A DNA stretch of 24,106 nucleotides from Thoreauomyces humboldtii (taxonomy: Eukaryota > Chytridiomycota > Chytridiomycetes > Spizellomycetales > Powellomycetaceae): assembly GCA_027596035.1 (NCBI GenBank), contig JADGJA010000315.1, forward strand, positions 1 to 24,106, written 5' to 3'. A program made the position numbers and the translations under genes. Below are positions 1 to 11,644 of the stretch, one piece after another (position 1 is the stretch's first letter; every line of letters begins with the position of its first letter). A model generated the notes under the pieces. That model did no database searches, had not been told where the DNA came from, and saw only the letters and a list, made by a program, of their open reading frames with translations.

Positions 1-26
1 GGATGGGGGATGGGGGATGGGGGATG
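1..26. repeat. G-rich heptamer tandem repeat at the window edge
   Basis: The first 26 bases are three perfect copies of ATGGGGG (3-23) with partial copies on both sides, so the array may continue beyond the window. The runs of five G could form a quadruplex. The unit does not match common telomere repeats such as TTAGGG. It may be a small minisatellite or a contig edge. Confidence 0.7.
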
Positions 27-817
27 CCTCCCTTGCACCGTGCTGTTCTCCTACAATCAACCATAGGAAGTGCAAGATATTTATACCCGAAATAGGAGCG
101 TCCCGTTTTTCTTCAAGGCTGCGCAATAACTGGTTCGAACCAAAGCCAGCCAGGGTTGTGAGCCATCAGTGCGCGCAACCCCCTGCTGTCTCTCTCTGCT
201 CGAACTCTGCTATTGGGTACAAGTGCGTACTCTGTTCGTACTCCCTTACCTAGGCGCCCGCCAATGGATTGGCATGGAGAATAACTGTTTACATCCTCCC
301 ATCCCGACATGCCGCTGGACTTTGACAGCTCCCCGAAAGGCGGGTTCTGGGATTCAACAAGGTCAGAAGGATCTAAACAGCACCAGGTACAAGCATGATG
401 TGAAGATCCTTCTGCATGTATCGATGTACCCAAGACATGAAGATATTTCATTCCGCATGTATTGATGTACCGAAGACATACTAGAAAGCGAGTGCCAAGG
501 ACGTTCAAAACAGCATGCCACCCCTTATACCCCCCAAGTCGTCTGACCAACGCATTCCCAACTACTTCTTCAAAGCCCTCACCACCGTAGTGCCCTTTTT
601 CAACTGCATTTCCCCACTGTTGGCATGATGATTGTGCTTGGCGCACAGTCTCGTGATCCATTGTCCAAGTCCAAGTACTTTCTACGCTCGACTGTAGGTA
701 TTTCTGAGACTCAGCAGAAGCATTTGGCCAGCTCGGGTCCGTTCTGATACAGCTTTCAAAATTTCTTATGGCGTTACACATGATCAAATTAAGAATGGGA
801 AATGTTCCCTTTCACGC
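27..817. other. Gene-free interval downstream of VPS13
   Basis: I see no supportable gene here. The longest open frame (minus strand, 113-787, 224 codons) is unusually rich in Trp, Cys, His and Gly, shows no family motif and has no splice or start context that extends it, so I treat it as chance. The stretch holds the 3' flank of VPS13, a decayed 41-bp tandem duplication (414-479) and a 12-bp palindrome TGGTTCGAACCA (131-142). Confidence 0.55.
414..479. repeat. Imperfect 41-bp tandem duplication
   Basis: A 25-base block beginning GCATGTAT at 414-438 recurs at 455-479 with two differences (C422/T463 and C431/G472), giving a 41-bp period. The sequence just before each copy (TGAAGAT and a following T-rich stretch) is also similar, so the duplicated unit was probably about 41 bp and has since diverged. 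No coding function is apparent. Confidence 0.75.
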
Positions 818-3800
818 CTAATCGAGACTAGATCTAGACTTGTCGGTCGAATCGAAGATGGCTTCTTCGATCTTTTTGCAAAGTGCCTAGAATACATGGA
901 CGTATCAGTGCTGAGGATTCGCGATAGAAATAAGGCTAGCACACAGTCTCGTCCCCTCACCTGCGCGCTGGCGGCGTCAGGACAGAGGATCGACCAGCTC
1001 CTGGCCTGATCCCTGCTTTTCCTCGTGATATTCACGCTGGTTCTTTCCACCCGAATGGATTGCATGTCTGACAAGTAGAGATTATGAGAAGGAAGCTCCC
1101 AGGTAAGAGAAGTGCATCCGCCATACCGGTGAAAGGAATCTCCCAGTCGATCCGCAGTCGCTTGATACGCGACATAAGTACGCGTTGGTCGGTGACCAGA
1201 ACAACGAGATCCTCATCACCCGTTCTTGGTAGGCCTACGACGATGCTTTTTTTCAGTATACTGCTGCGTTGAATGTACAGGGTCGAGTAGAAAACTCACT
1301 CAAATGCCAGACGTAATCTTCGTGGAAAAACTTTCCGTTTTCCATTCCCTTGAGCCAGTTGAGGCCTAAGGCCTCTCTAGTGTTATATGGCTGAAAAAAA
1401 AGAAGAGCATGAGATAATTCTCCTAGATTCCAGCAACTGACGTGCACTCGCTTACCGCCAAAACCTTGTCCTTGCCGATGAATCGCGGCAATCGTGTGCG
1501 ATCGAGATCGGTGTCAAAGACGGTGGTAGTGTTGCGGATGCCCTCACCGACGTTTGTGGCGAGATCGATGACGCCGATGACCGGTTTCGTAACCACACCG
1601 ACGATTCCCTTCCCGAGTCCTTTGAAGAACCCGCCAACACCTTCCTCCTGAGCACCCTCAAATGGTTTCGAGACGACTCCCGAAATCCCGCTTGCAACGC
1701 TTCTCGCAAGGGATGTGGCCCCGTTGGTGACGCCGTAGACGGCGTGACGCGGCCGGTTTCGTATGCTTGAGATTCGCCGCCTTTCTTGGAACTCGGTGTC
1801 CATCGTGATGACGGAAAGACCCTTCCCGATGCTGCCGGTGAACTTTGAGAACGTGTCGGAAACCCCGAAGACGGTTTTTCGGAAAAGACTTGCAGTGCCT
1901 TTGGCGACCCCGATGCCGAAATCCTGGGGACGGGTGATCTCGAATCCCTGCAGCGGCTCGTAGAAGAAATCGCTCACGCCTGAACTGACATTGTTGAACA
2001 AGCCTACGGGGTTTCCGAGGAAATCGGCGGAGCCGATGATTTTGTGAACCTGTCCCACCAACTCTTGCTGATAATGAGTGAAGATTGAATCCAGTAGCTG
2101 GTTCGGCGTAACGTTGGGGTGTCGAAGCTCGAGAGCGTTCAGTCGGAGAGGGGCATCGTGGATGTTACCCAGCGTCATAGTCAGCACGTCTAGGACAAAG
2201 GATAGCACTCCGCGTCGGCCAGGTCGTGCTTCCTCAATGTTGACGTTCTGGGTTCGTACAAACGACACGTTGATCTGGACAGGCTGGAGGAGGAATTTTT
2301 CGAAATACATGCGGTGAGCTTCGTTGGTGATGGGAGGTTCCTGAATCTCAATGTTGGTGTCGCAAAGCTTGCTCTTGTCGTGGTCCCATCCTGGGACGTT
2401 GAACTTCGCGAAATCGAGGATGGACATGAGGAACTCTTCATCGAGGTCGACCGATAGTTCTTGCAAAAGGATCGTGAACCAGTCGTAGTAGTCGACGCCG
2501 TAGGCTGCAAAACAAATTAAGGATAAGAAGAAGCTCGAATCCTTGCTCACAAACGGGCACTTACAGGTATCCTTCGATCGTGAGAAAGTCAGCATGAGCA
2601 CGGGATGGAAGTCCTCTTCACCCTCCTTTGGAATCACGCTAGGGTACACAAAGATCGGCTCAAGACCACCGTAAAGCTGATTGTCAATCTGGAGCCATTT
2701 CATGTCGAACGCAAGAGCTTGATTTTGCGTGGTATCAGTCAACGCCAAGTTGATTTTCCTTGCGGAAAGGTAGAGAAGCTCCTGCATGCTCTTGTTGATG
2801 ACCGAGATACCTATGCCCTCGAAGCGAACCTGCACGGCCATGAGGAGCTTGGACTCTTTGATCTTCATTTGGAACGTCTCTTCCTTGGTCTCCCTCTCGG
2901 AGGGAATGCTGTTGAGAGCATTTGCGGTGTTTTTGAATGCACTCTTGCTTTCCACATAGGCCGAGAGCTTGACGACGATGGTTGGCCCTTCGGCGAGGAC
3001 GTGCATGGCCATAATGCCGCCGGGATACTTGAAGGGAACAAGCTGGCCTATCTCAAGCACGTCGATCTCTCGTTCGCGTCCTTTCGCGCTAAGAATGAGC
3101 GCCTTGCGCGGGGCTGATGGGTAATCCCACGCGTATGGTCGTGATTCACCGGCGGGCACCTTAAAGCGCATCTTTGCACCGTGCTGCCAGATGTCAAGAT
3201 CAATGTCCGTCTTGTTTTCGATCTTGAACGGCCATCGGGTCTCGCGGCCGGCGATAATGACAAAGATTGTAGCGTCTTGCAAGAGTACTTCGGCGCGCAC
3301 GAGGTCCTGCTCTGGAGAGCTCATACGGCCCATCTTGATGTAGACACGTCCAAGCTGATTAACATCGAACGGGTTGGACCACTCGTTCATGAGCCCCGTG
3401 AGCCGGACGCACACGTCATGTTGGGCTCCTTCCACCAGTTTTAGATCGTGAAGTGGAACGGACTCATTGGTTTTCAGCGATACCGCTGCTGTCGCCCCGC
3501 GCTGCCGGATTTGGATCTCCTCCTCCATGTGGTTCTTGAGAATGAATCTTGGCGCAAATGTAACGACCTTGGTCATGAAATACTTGCCCTCTCCTTCCTT
3601 CACCGAGACACCGACGTGAGATTCGGTCCGCGTTTTCGGATTCTGGATTGCAATGTCAAATCCACTGCCCACAGCGTCGAAACTGATGGGTTTGCTCCAA
3701 TCGGATCCTGCTGTCTTGATCTGAACGCGGGAGCGTACTGGCTCGAAGTTGGGGAAGGAGAAAAGGACCGGTCGGAGTCCTTGCTCTTTGACGGCTGCAG

Positions 3801-6800
3801 GACTGGCATATCGGGAAACGCCCATCAGAGAGCGAGTGCTGAAGCTCATGTCCAAGCCGGTCTTGTTTAAGACGACGTAAGGACTGTAGATGCTGATTTT
3901 CGGTCCGCCACTGCTGAGCTTGTCGCTGTACTTCAGTCGCAGCAGCAACTGCTGACCACCATTGTCGGAAAGCTTTAATGTCTCATCCCGGTAGTCCAAG
4001 TCCGAATGCGTGATGATCGCAACTTCGCTGGGCAAGTATGCCGAGTCTACAATCTCGATGCCCATGGCGATGAGATGCGTGGGATCAATGGTATGGACGG
4101 GGTGCAGGCTGCCTTCGCGTAGGGTTTCCGTAGGCTGCGCCCTAGTACTGCGATCCGTTCGATCATACAGCTTGTAACGGATATTGTAGGGGAGGAGATT
4201 TTCCAACTGGAAAGGTGGGAGCAGCTCAAAGATGATTCCGGGATACGTTGGATCGGGCACGCCGCCCGCATGAACCGCGTTCACTTGGAAACGGAACGAC
4301 GGCGCAGTAGGGTCCGAGGAGCGACACGCAATCAACGAGGTTAGCTTCTTTTGCATATCCTTCCAGTATAGCAGCTCGTTGCTCCAATCGTAGCCAAGAC
4401 CTTCTTGAGGACGGATTTGGATCATGTCATGGTATGCCGCCTCTATGGGCACGTAGTAGTCCTCACCGGGGGCAATGTTGGCAATGACGGAGCCACGCTG
4501 CTTCTTGCTATTGACGATAACGGCATTGAGCGGCACGGTAGTGCTGTTACGAATTCCCATGCCGGATCGGAAGGTCACGACCTTTACGTTGTCGACCAGT
4601 TTGACCTCGCAGACAAGGCGGTGCTCCACGCGCTGGACCGCGGGCCGCAGTGCGTAAGGCTTGACTCCTTCGCTATCGACCGAGATCTCTTTCACCGTTT
4701 CCCAGGAGCTCCCATCAATCTGCAACGAGATCCGATGCAAGACGGGGGAAGTACCCTCGCGCATCATCCTCCAATCTTCAAATCGCCAGGGAAGCTCGTC
4801 GCCGTCATTGAGCATCTTGACCTCAGTATCCAAGCCGCTCTCCGTAGAGTCGGTCCAGACGTACATGTTGTATCCGGTTCGATTTTTGAGCACGTATGGA
4901 GAGTGCATGCCGCGCTTGGCAGTCAAGGCTCGCCTGCCTTGCTTGTCCAAAAGCTGCATCGTGTTCAGTACCGTTTCCACCATTGTGTGCGTAACGTTGA
5001 TCTCCAGCCGTCTCTTCGCAAAGAACTCCAGCGATAGGGTGCCCTTAGCAGTGGGCTTGGCCATAGTAATGAAGAACTGCCACTGTTCAACGAGCGGCTC
5101 CCAGTGAGAACTGGTGACGTTGAAGTAGTTGATGTGGAGTGCAGGTGCTGTCTCCAGACGCATAGCTGAAGACCAATTCGCCACGTCGACCATGAGTTTG
5201 TCCATCACAAGGTCCACCATCGGCAAGTGGAGGTCGTTGAGATCGTCGATCAGTAACAAGCGGAAGCCTTGAACGACAGCATGCAGCCTTTCGCCCACGG
5301 GCTTGACGATCTCTACCGGCGAGCTACTCCCGGGGTCCTGATCCGCGACAACAACGGCGGTGCTCACAGTATCGGACTGTATCACCAGCTCGTGGATGCC
5401 GTTGAAGATATCCATGATCAACAGGACATCTCTGTAGGAGACACGAAGAACAATGGGGGATAGGTCAACGCTTATCTGCGTCTGCTCTACAACAGCGACG
5501 TTCTTGTGCTGTTCCAAGTTTAGCTTGGCGTGGAAGTTCTGGATGAACGGCACCGAAGTTTCCTCACGCTTGCCCATCTGGCACAAGAACATACCCAAGT
5601 CATCGACGGACAGCTTCGTCAGTTCATGTTGGTCCACCGACAGCTTCTTTGCGCCAAGAACGATAGCTTCCGTAGAGGGGTTGCTCGCATCGTGCAACAA
5701 CAGGACTTCTACATCAATCAGATCGAGGCAGAACTGAGGGGAGGGCGTCGGATCTGCTGTGCTCTGCACTTCCGGAGTTGCGGCGGAGGCTGATGAAGCC
5801 GAATCCTGCAGCGGAGCAAGGAAAAAGCTCCGAACAAGGAATGCGTGGTCTGGAACGAGGATCAAGGTCGCAGCATTTAGAGTGGCCGCGATCTGGCTTC
5901 CGCCTTCGTTGCTGATGATGTCAACTTTGAGTTGCTGCTCCTTGCGTCCCGAAGATGGCATGATCTCTTTGAAAAGATTCTTGCTTTCTTCGCGTGTATC
6001 CGTAATGGAAAAGGAGCGCACGGAAACCTGAGTCGTTGACTCTGTGCCGTGGGAGTTCAGCTCAGCCAACGTCTCATGGATTGCAAAGCGGACGAGTGGT
6101 GTCGGAGTCGCGGAGGAAGGGATGGAATGAAGAACCTCCAGGCAGACAGAAGGCAAGACCAGTTTTATCTGTCGAGCATTCGCAGCGGACTTCGCTGTTT
6201 CCTCTGGTTGAGCATCCGCTGGGGCTATGCTCTTTTGCCCTGTTTCATCTGCTGTAGGGGTCGCCGTGTCCGTAAAGGTGCGGAGCGAATCGGCGAGAGT
6301 AAGGAGGAACTCATATTGCTTGGCAGTCAATCTCATATGCACGTCCGAGACATCAACTACGATCTATAATTTGGCAAGTTAGCCAATGCAAGTGGCTCAC
6401 AGCTCAATTTATGGATCATACCGAGTCGGGAATCGGAGATCTATGCTCTGCGATTGGCTGAGTTTCCATCACCATGTTGATGTTGATGTCATCCAGCATC
6501 TGTCGCTCAGCACCACCATTCTCGGATTCGAATACAGTGAGGAGCTTCATAGATCGAACGGTAGCGTCAATCTTGTCCACGGGATGGCCGTCAGTTCTAA
6601 ATGTGTTCTTTGCGGACACGCTTCCAGGGAAAACTGATAGGCGGTCCTTAGACTGCAAAGAGGTACGCGGGAAAACCAGGACTGGCGATTGAATCTCGAT
6701 GTCGTAGTGAAACTTGCCGGCAGCTTGTTGAAGCTGCTGCGCAGACTCGATGGCTGCCCTCCGCGCCGACTCCAGAAGCGCGTGCATCTTCTGGAACTTG

Positions 6801-9800
6801 CTGAAAAACGCGATCAGCCCATGCAGCAGAGACTCGATGTACGTGAAGCGCATTGAAGAGGCTCGAAGAGTAAGCGACGAGTCATATCCGGGGTAGTCTG
6901 CCGCTTTTGGATCAAAGGTTTGCCAGGTAAAGTGAGCCACCTCGTCACCTTCGATTTGCAGCAGCTGATTGAATTGACGGTTTTGCACTCTCGGGATATC
7001 GTCGACGACTGCAAGGTTACCGATGCTACCGTCGACTATCATCGTTTCCCCGTGAAGACGGACCGTAGTATCGAGCTCCCCAAACTGCATGGTCGCAATG
7101 CGGGTTCCATCTTGGTTAATTATGAAGTTGATGCTCTTCATGTTTGCGTGAACGACGATTGAATTGGTCTTGGCGGGCGCGGCATCCACCTGTGCAACCT
7201 CCGTAGATTCGGGACTCGCAATTGCCTTTTGTGCAGCAGCAGCATTAGGCGGTGATGTAAATGTAGACAATATGAAGTCGTAAAGCATCAAAACACTGCT
7301 GCTTGTCAGCACAACGGTAACAGCAGCGAATGACACGTCAAGGGATTGATCAACCCCGTTATAATCTGGGGACGTTGGTTTCGTTCCGACATAACTGACA
7401 CGAATAAGCTGATCCACGGCTGAATTGTCGCTCGCGACCGAGATTTGATCTCCACCGATAGACGGCGAAAGTAAGTAACGGAAGGCAGGTTCGCCGGGCT
7501 GCATGCGATCCTCGATCTCGACTGAGCGGATCTTGATTTTGACTTGCATCTCATGGGTAAGATTGCGAACTCCAATCCCAAAGTGCTCCACGCTCAATTC
7601 TGCGAGGACGCGGTCCGGAAGCGTCGGGTCCCGGTCACTCTTCATCAGCGACACCGAGGCATGGTCTACTTCGAATTTGATCTCCATAGCTACGCGGTTC
7701 ACAGAGTCGTCCGTAACTTCGGATCGAGTATCCCGCGCAATGTCCTCTGGAGCATCGTAGAAAGACTCTCCATCGTCGTCTACGCTAACAAAGTTCAACG
7801 CTGGTCGCGAATCAAGGATGTTCCATGACTGATGGTCTGTAAGCGTGTCCTGAGCAGCCTCGGCGTCTGAATTCGGGAACGACGCCAGAACAAGATCAAT
7901 GATTGTCATCATGGTCTTGTATTTACGATCGGAAACGTTTAGATGAAGCCTTGGAAGGTTTCCAACTATCCTCATCTTGGTAAAATCCAGAAGCTTCGGA
8001 AGGATACATATCTCCAAGCAGAAACTGACGGACACGCGCTCGATGAGATGCAGATTGCCATCAGGTGTGTCACTTGAGGCTTGCTGCATACAAGTCTCTA
8101 CCGATTGCCCGATAAGCACCTATACAGCATTATTAGCCCCGCGCTTCCCAAAGCCACGGTCAAAACTTTAACCCACCTGCACAGCGGAAAGCTCGCAGGT
8201 AAAGCGGTCGTATAGCAGAGAGGTCAGTTCGCCAAGATCCTCAGCTGATCGAAGGGCCCCGTGCTTCTGCTGAAGCTCCCGTTTCTTTTCCTTATTGATG
8301 TAGTTGCTCGCTAGCAAGAAGTGACCGGCGTCCACAAGCATAACCATTGATTTGACGTCGGTGCAACTGCAAACCATGACGCTCGATAAGCGGTGATGGC
8401 AAACTTCAGAGGGCGCGGTATTTCCTACCTTTGAGGCAGCAAAAAGATTGGAGCAGCGAAGTCTATCTTCAGATCAAGAGTTTTGTGATCCGCAACAGCG
8501 TATTCCAAGGTAGCTTTCGTTTGCGCAGTTAGGCCTTCAAATGTTCCCTGTGCTGCAGCCTTCGTGCAGGAATATGTTAGAAAACTATAGCCATGGGCCG
8601 TGTCTGGTCAAAAATTCGCCACCAACCTGAATGGTATAGATAGTATCTGACTCGCTCTTCGGTGGAGTGAAAAATGAGACCAGCGTCTTGATTGCGACCG
8701 GGTTGTAGATAACCTCTAGAGGTAGCATGACGATAGAAACTGCATCATCAGCACGACCATCCAATGGATTGTGTTCAAGCTCCATTGTGAAGAACGGCCC
8801 CGACAATTGCCTGGGGACATCAGAAAAAACGTAAGATTCGCGACCGAAACAGATTGATAACAAACTGACTTGCCCGTCTACTCCATCTTGTTTATGGTTT
8901 TTTGCCCGGATAAGCGTCGGGTAAAGAGAGTTCGGAGTTGTGCGATCGTTCAAAGTCATGTTCCCCAATGTGATCTTGCCGGCAATAGCAGCAACATATT
9001 GAGTGACAGCAGCCTGGAAATCTTGGAAGACGAGGGAGATGAGAACGTTTTCCCCGCTGCCTGGAGAGTTTCTGAGTGTCAGCGAGCCCCGCTTGAGGAG
9101 CGACCTAACGGTGATCAAAGCAGCCTGATGGAATTCTGCGAATCAGTTATCCACTCATTTTAAAAGAAACACATTGAGAAGCTACTTACGTCTGGTGGAA
9201 GGTCAGCCTCTGGAGTAGAAACAGCGGCCGGATCAAACTCAATGGTCTCGTATAGTTGCTTCATTTGCTCGTCTGACAGCATCGAGTTGCTCTCCGTCGC
9301 AGTCTAAATGCTAAAGATGAGTTGCCAAGCCAGCAGGCTCTAAAGTTTCAAGATGCTCTACCTGCTCGTGCGCCTTCCCTGACCACCAGTTACTAAGGTT
9401 TCCCCATGTCGAAGGCTTCGTATTTGCAGCCTCTTTCGCTGCAACCAAACTCTCTATAGGGTGACCGTGAGTTCGCCTAATCCAGGTTCTGGAATACCCA
9501 AAAGGAAGCGCAACATACGCATGTATTTCGGAGATTTCCGCAACTGCGACATGGCAATTGATCGGTAGAGCATGATATCCTCGAACGAAAGTTTCCGCTC
9601 AAGTTCAGCGGATTTTACTTGCTCCTGTAGTCAAAGAGAAGTTCAGGAAGAAGCACCAGTTCGAGAATGAAGTCCAGCGCGCACCTCTGGAGATAGGGTG
9701 GACTCTTTCCGCTGCTTATATAGTGTGACGTAAAGATGACGGTCGTCTCTTCGCTCAGCAAGGTATGTCCACGTCAAGCGACGATTTCGCTCCTGGATAT

Positions 9801-11378
9801 CATGCAAAACACTTCTCCCTTTGTGTATATGAGTGAGTAGCAAGTTCAGCATTCTTCACTAAGCCAAGCTCATCGTACCAGCAAATTTCAACCATGCTTC
9901 CGGATCCAGAGAAGGAGAAATCGTGCGTGGCGGTCGGAATTGCCTGTACTGTGCCTCTTGTAAGCTTCCATTCAGGAGCTGGACATGAAGACATACGTAC
10001 GTTCTTCGAACGGAGGTACGAGGAAAACGCTCCAAGGAGCGAGATAGAGTTGATAAACTGTTCCTTGTCCAACAGGAAAGCTAACTCCTCGAAGTCTAGC
10101 GCTGCGGTGTGCCGCGCTCCGCTTGCAGGTTGCACCTTATGCGTTTCGATCTGTGCGGTATCACGGTAAGCTGTTGCAACCGAAGCATTGCAATACCGGC
10201 AGGACGTCTGACCTTCGCGTTTCCTGATACTGGCTTCAAGATATACTGATAACCATCTGGTAGACTGCTGGAAGTGGCGATCGACCGCTGGAAGTTCTCC
10301 ATGAACTGCTCACTACTGCCAGCTGTAAACGACTTGGGCTGCGTATTGAAGTATACAGCAAGACTTGCAAGTTTCACCAACTAGCAAGGTAGATGTGAGC
10401 AACAAGAAATTTTGACGTGGCGCGGTGTGCATTGATATACTTTGTTGATCACGTCGGTCTGGTCGTGAAGGAATGTCTCTTCCCAGTTGCCATTGCAGGA
10501 AACAGCCGAAAGTTCTTCCATTGTGACGCCAACGGAAAACGGGCACTATTTGGGCATCCGGTCAGTCACAAGTGAAGAAGATCAAAGTGATTCTTGCTCT
10601 GACCTTTGGGTTGCTGACACTATCCTCGTAGCGGATATGGATGTTCTTCATGGAGATTTGCACGTTGTCCACAATCTTCGTTATGAGCTGGGCCATGAAA
10701 TTCGAATCCCCTTTGCTGTTCTCTATGCGATCACGCGAGTTCCTACATCAGCATTTTTCGGTTTGTGGCGCTGTAGGAGAGATGACGAAACAAACCGATG
10801 TGCGGCTCTTTCGACCGACTTTGTAGCATTTCGGCGGTCTCCAGCTTAGCGAGCTTTGCCTTCTGTGCATTCTCCTCCTCCTCCACAGGATCATAATCTC
10901 CGGCCGCTTTCGGCCGCGCGAGTATGTACACGTGGTTGATGAATATCTTTACAGGCTTGTTCTTCAGGTCGTTCCATGGTATGCTGAGAGTGAGGTCTCC
11001 GAGGTAACCTGCAATTCTGGTCAGCATGTGTGGACTGGAAAGAATGGGCAGCCGAGTCCCCGGTACCTTCGACCACCTCGATCGGAAGGTTAAACTTGTC
11101 AAGAGCCTCCTTCTTGAGTTTGAGGTTGTGCAGTGCAACATCGCCTGGTCGACAACGGGGGTTTTGAGAACTCCGCTCGAACAGACCTTTCCCATTTCAG
11201 GTGCATCACGACTGTACCCTGCCATATTCCCACGCTCAGCTGTTTGCTTTCCAAGTTCCCGACGTAGTCCCCCAGGATCTGCAACGGAACTTTAGCATGC
11301 GAGAGATCGCCCATGCACGCTCTGCCGTGGTCAGAGACGGACCTTGTTGATCACTGGGGCTATGAACTTTTCGAACAT
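818..11378 (-). CDS. VPS13: VPS13 intermembrane lipid-transfer protein, complete
   Basis: Bridge-type lipid transporter acting at membrane contact sites. Exons in transcript order: 11343-11378, 11218-11278, 11067-11144, 10796-11008, 10604-10722, 10441-10545, 10213-10380, 10001-10150, 9879-9954, 9685-9818, 9519-9624, 9362-9453, 9190-9303, 8627-9124, 8429-8559, 8177-8366, 6422-8119, 2565-6363, 1456-2504, 1300-1390, 1127-1234, 961-1067, 818-886. They total 9192 nt (3063 aa; the yeast protein is about 3144). The N-terminus is a chorein domain (MFEKFIAPVINK, then GDYVGNLESKQL, IWQGDVALHNLKLKKEALDK, KNIHIRYED). Six VAB repeats are spaced about 110 residues, each with its invariant Asn (near 1816 NRTG, 1927 RNST, 2046 ENLLP, 2155 NKTG, 2266 KNHM, 2375 NKTD). 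ATG2-C-like amphipathic helices and a PH-like C-terminus (VTDQRVL, DWEIPF) follow. The least certain splices are at 10723-10795, 9955-10000 and 8811-8861 (the last left unspliced in this model). Family assignment is secure. Confidence 0.96.
2505..2564 (-). other. VPS13: VPS13 intron of 60 bp, multiple of three and stop-free
   Basis: Donor CT|GTAAGT and acceptor TTTTGCAG flank a 60-base segment that stays open in the VPS13 frame, so a naive reading inserts 20 residues rich in Phe, Ser and Cys. Removing it restores the conserved join RSKDTS|YGVDYYDW, as in other VPS13 proteins (splice within the Ser codon). Retention would give a longer but in-frame protein just before the VPS13 C-terminal region. 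Confidence 0.85.
8811..8861 (-). other. VPS13: Possible 51-bp in-frame intron in VPS13
   Basis: A strong acceptor context (CTTAC branch-like motif, pyrimidine run, TGATGTCCCCAG) lies inside the exon 8627-9124 just before the conserved block PFFTMELEHNPLDG. The only donor in the right phase is the weak GTTATC. Splicing would remove 17 residues and give DGQVSLQLSGPFF, close to the spacing I expect in the family. Without splicing the frame also stays open, so the sequence alone does not decide. Confidence 0.4.
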
Positions 11379-11644
11379 GGTAGGCTGATCGTCTCTCGCT
11401 ACAATTCCCGGAAAGACTGTAAGACTTGGATTCGTTGGGTGTGTCTTGCCTGGGATGTGCCCCTCTTAAAGGTGGTTGGGTGGGGAAACGGCGAGGAATG
11501 ATGATGATGATGGAGACGCAGGACGCAGATTCAGTTCTCTCTTAGTGTGACGTCAAATCAAGTGCACTGCCACCCGTCACTCTTCGATACTTTTCAGCTC
11601 AAGTTTCTCGGTTCCACGACACGGGTCGTAACGCCCATCCAACA
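11379..11644. promoter_or_regulatory. Divergent promoter of VPS13 and the DDX60-like gene
   Basis: The 266 bp between the two start codons are non-coding and must hold both 5' leaders and promoters. Seen in it: a short ATG/GAT trinucleotide run near 11502-11514, a palindromic TGACGTCA, and no clear TATA box. The shared short interval suggests a bidirectional, nucleosome-depleted promoter (inference). Confidence 0.6.
11548..11555. promoter_or_regulatory. Perfect CRE/ATF-type palindrome TGACGTCA
   Basis: The 8-bp palindrome TGACGTCA is the established binding site of CREB/ATF bZIP factors. It lies 97 bp before the helicase start codon and 170 bp before the VPS13 start codon. Its position in a divergent promoter makes a regulatory role plausible, but a single 8-mer can occur by chance. 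Confidence 0.45.

Noticed and set aside
1..26. G-rich array as a telomere
   Set aside because: The ATGGGGG unit matches no telomere repeat I know and only three copies are present.
122..160. TGGTTCGAACCA looked like a tRNA T-arm
   Set aside because: The five bases on each side of the loop do not pair on either strand and no acceptor or anticodon stem fits; it is only a palindrome.
113..787. Minus-strand open frame of 224 codons
   Set aside because: No recognisable motif, odd composition (many Trp, Cys, His, Gly), no coherent exon structure; likely chance.
2605..3870. Plus-strand open frames inside VPS13
   Set aside because: They lie opposite the VAB-domain exon, whose repeats and invariant Asn residues are clear.
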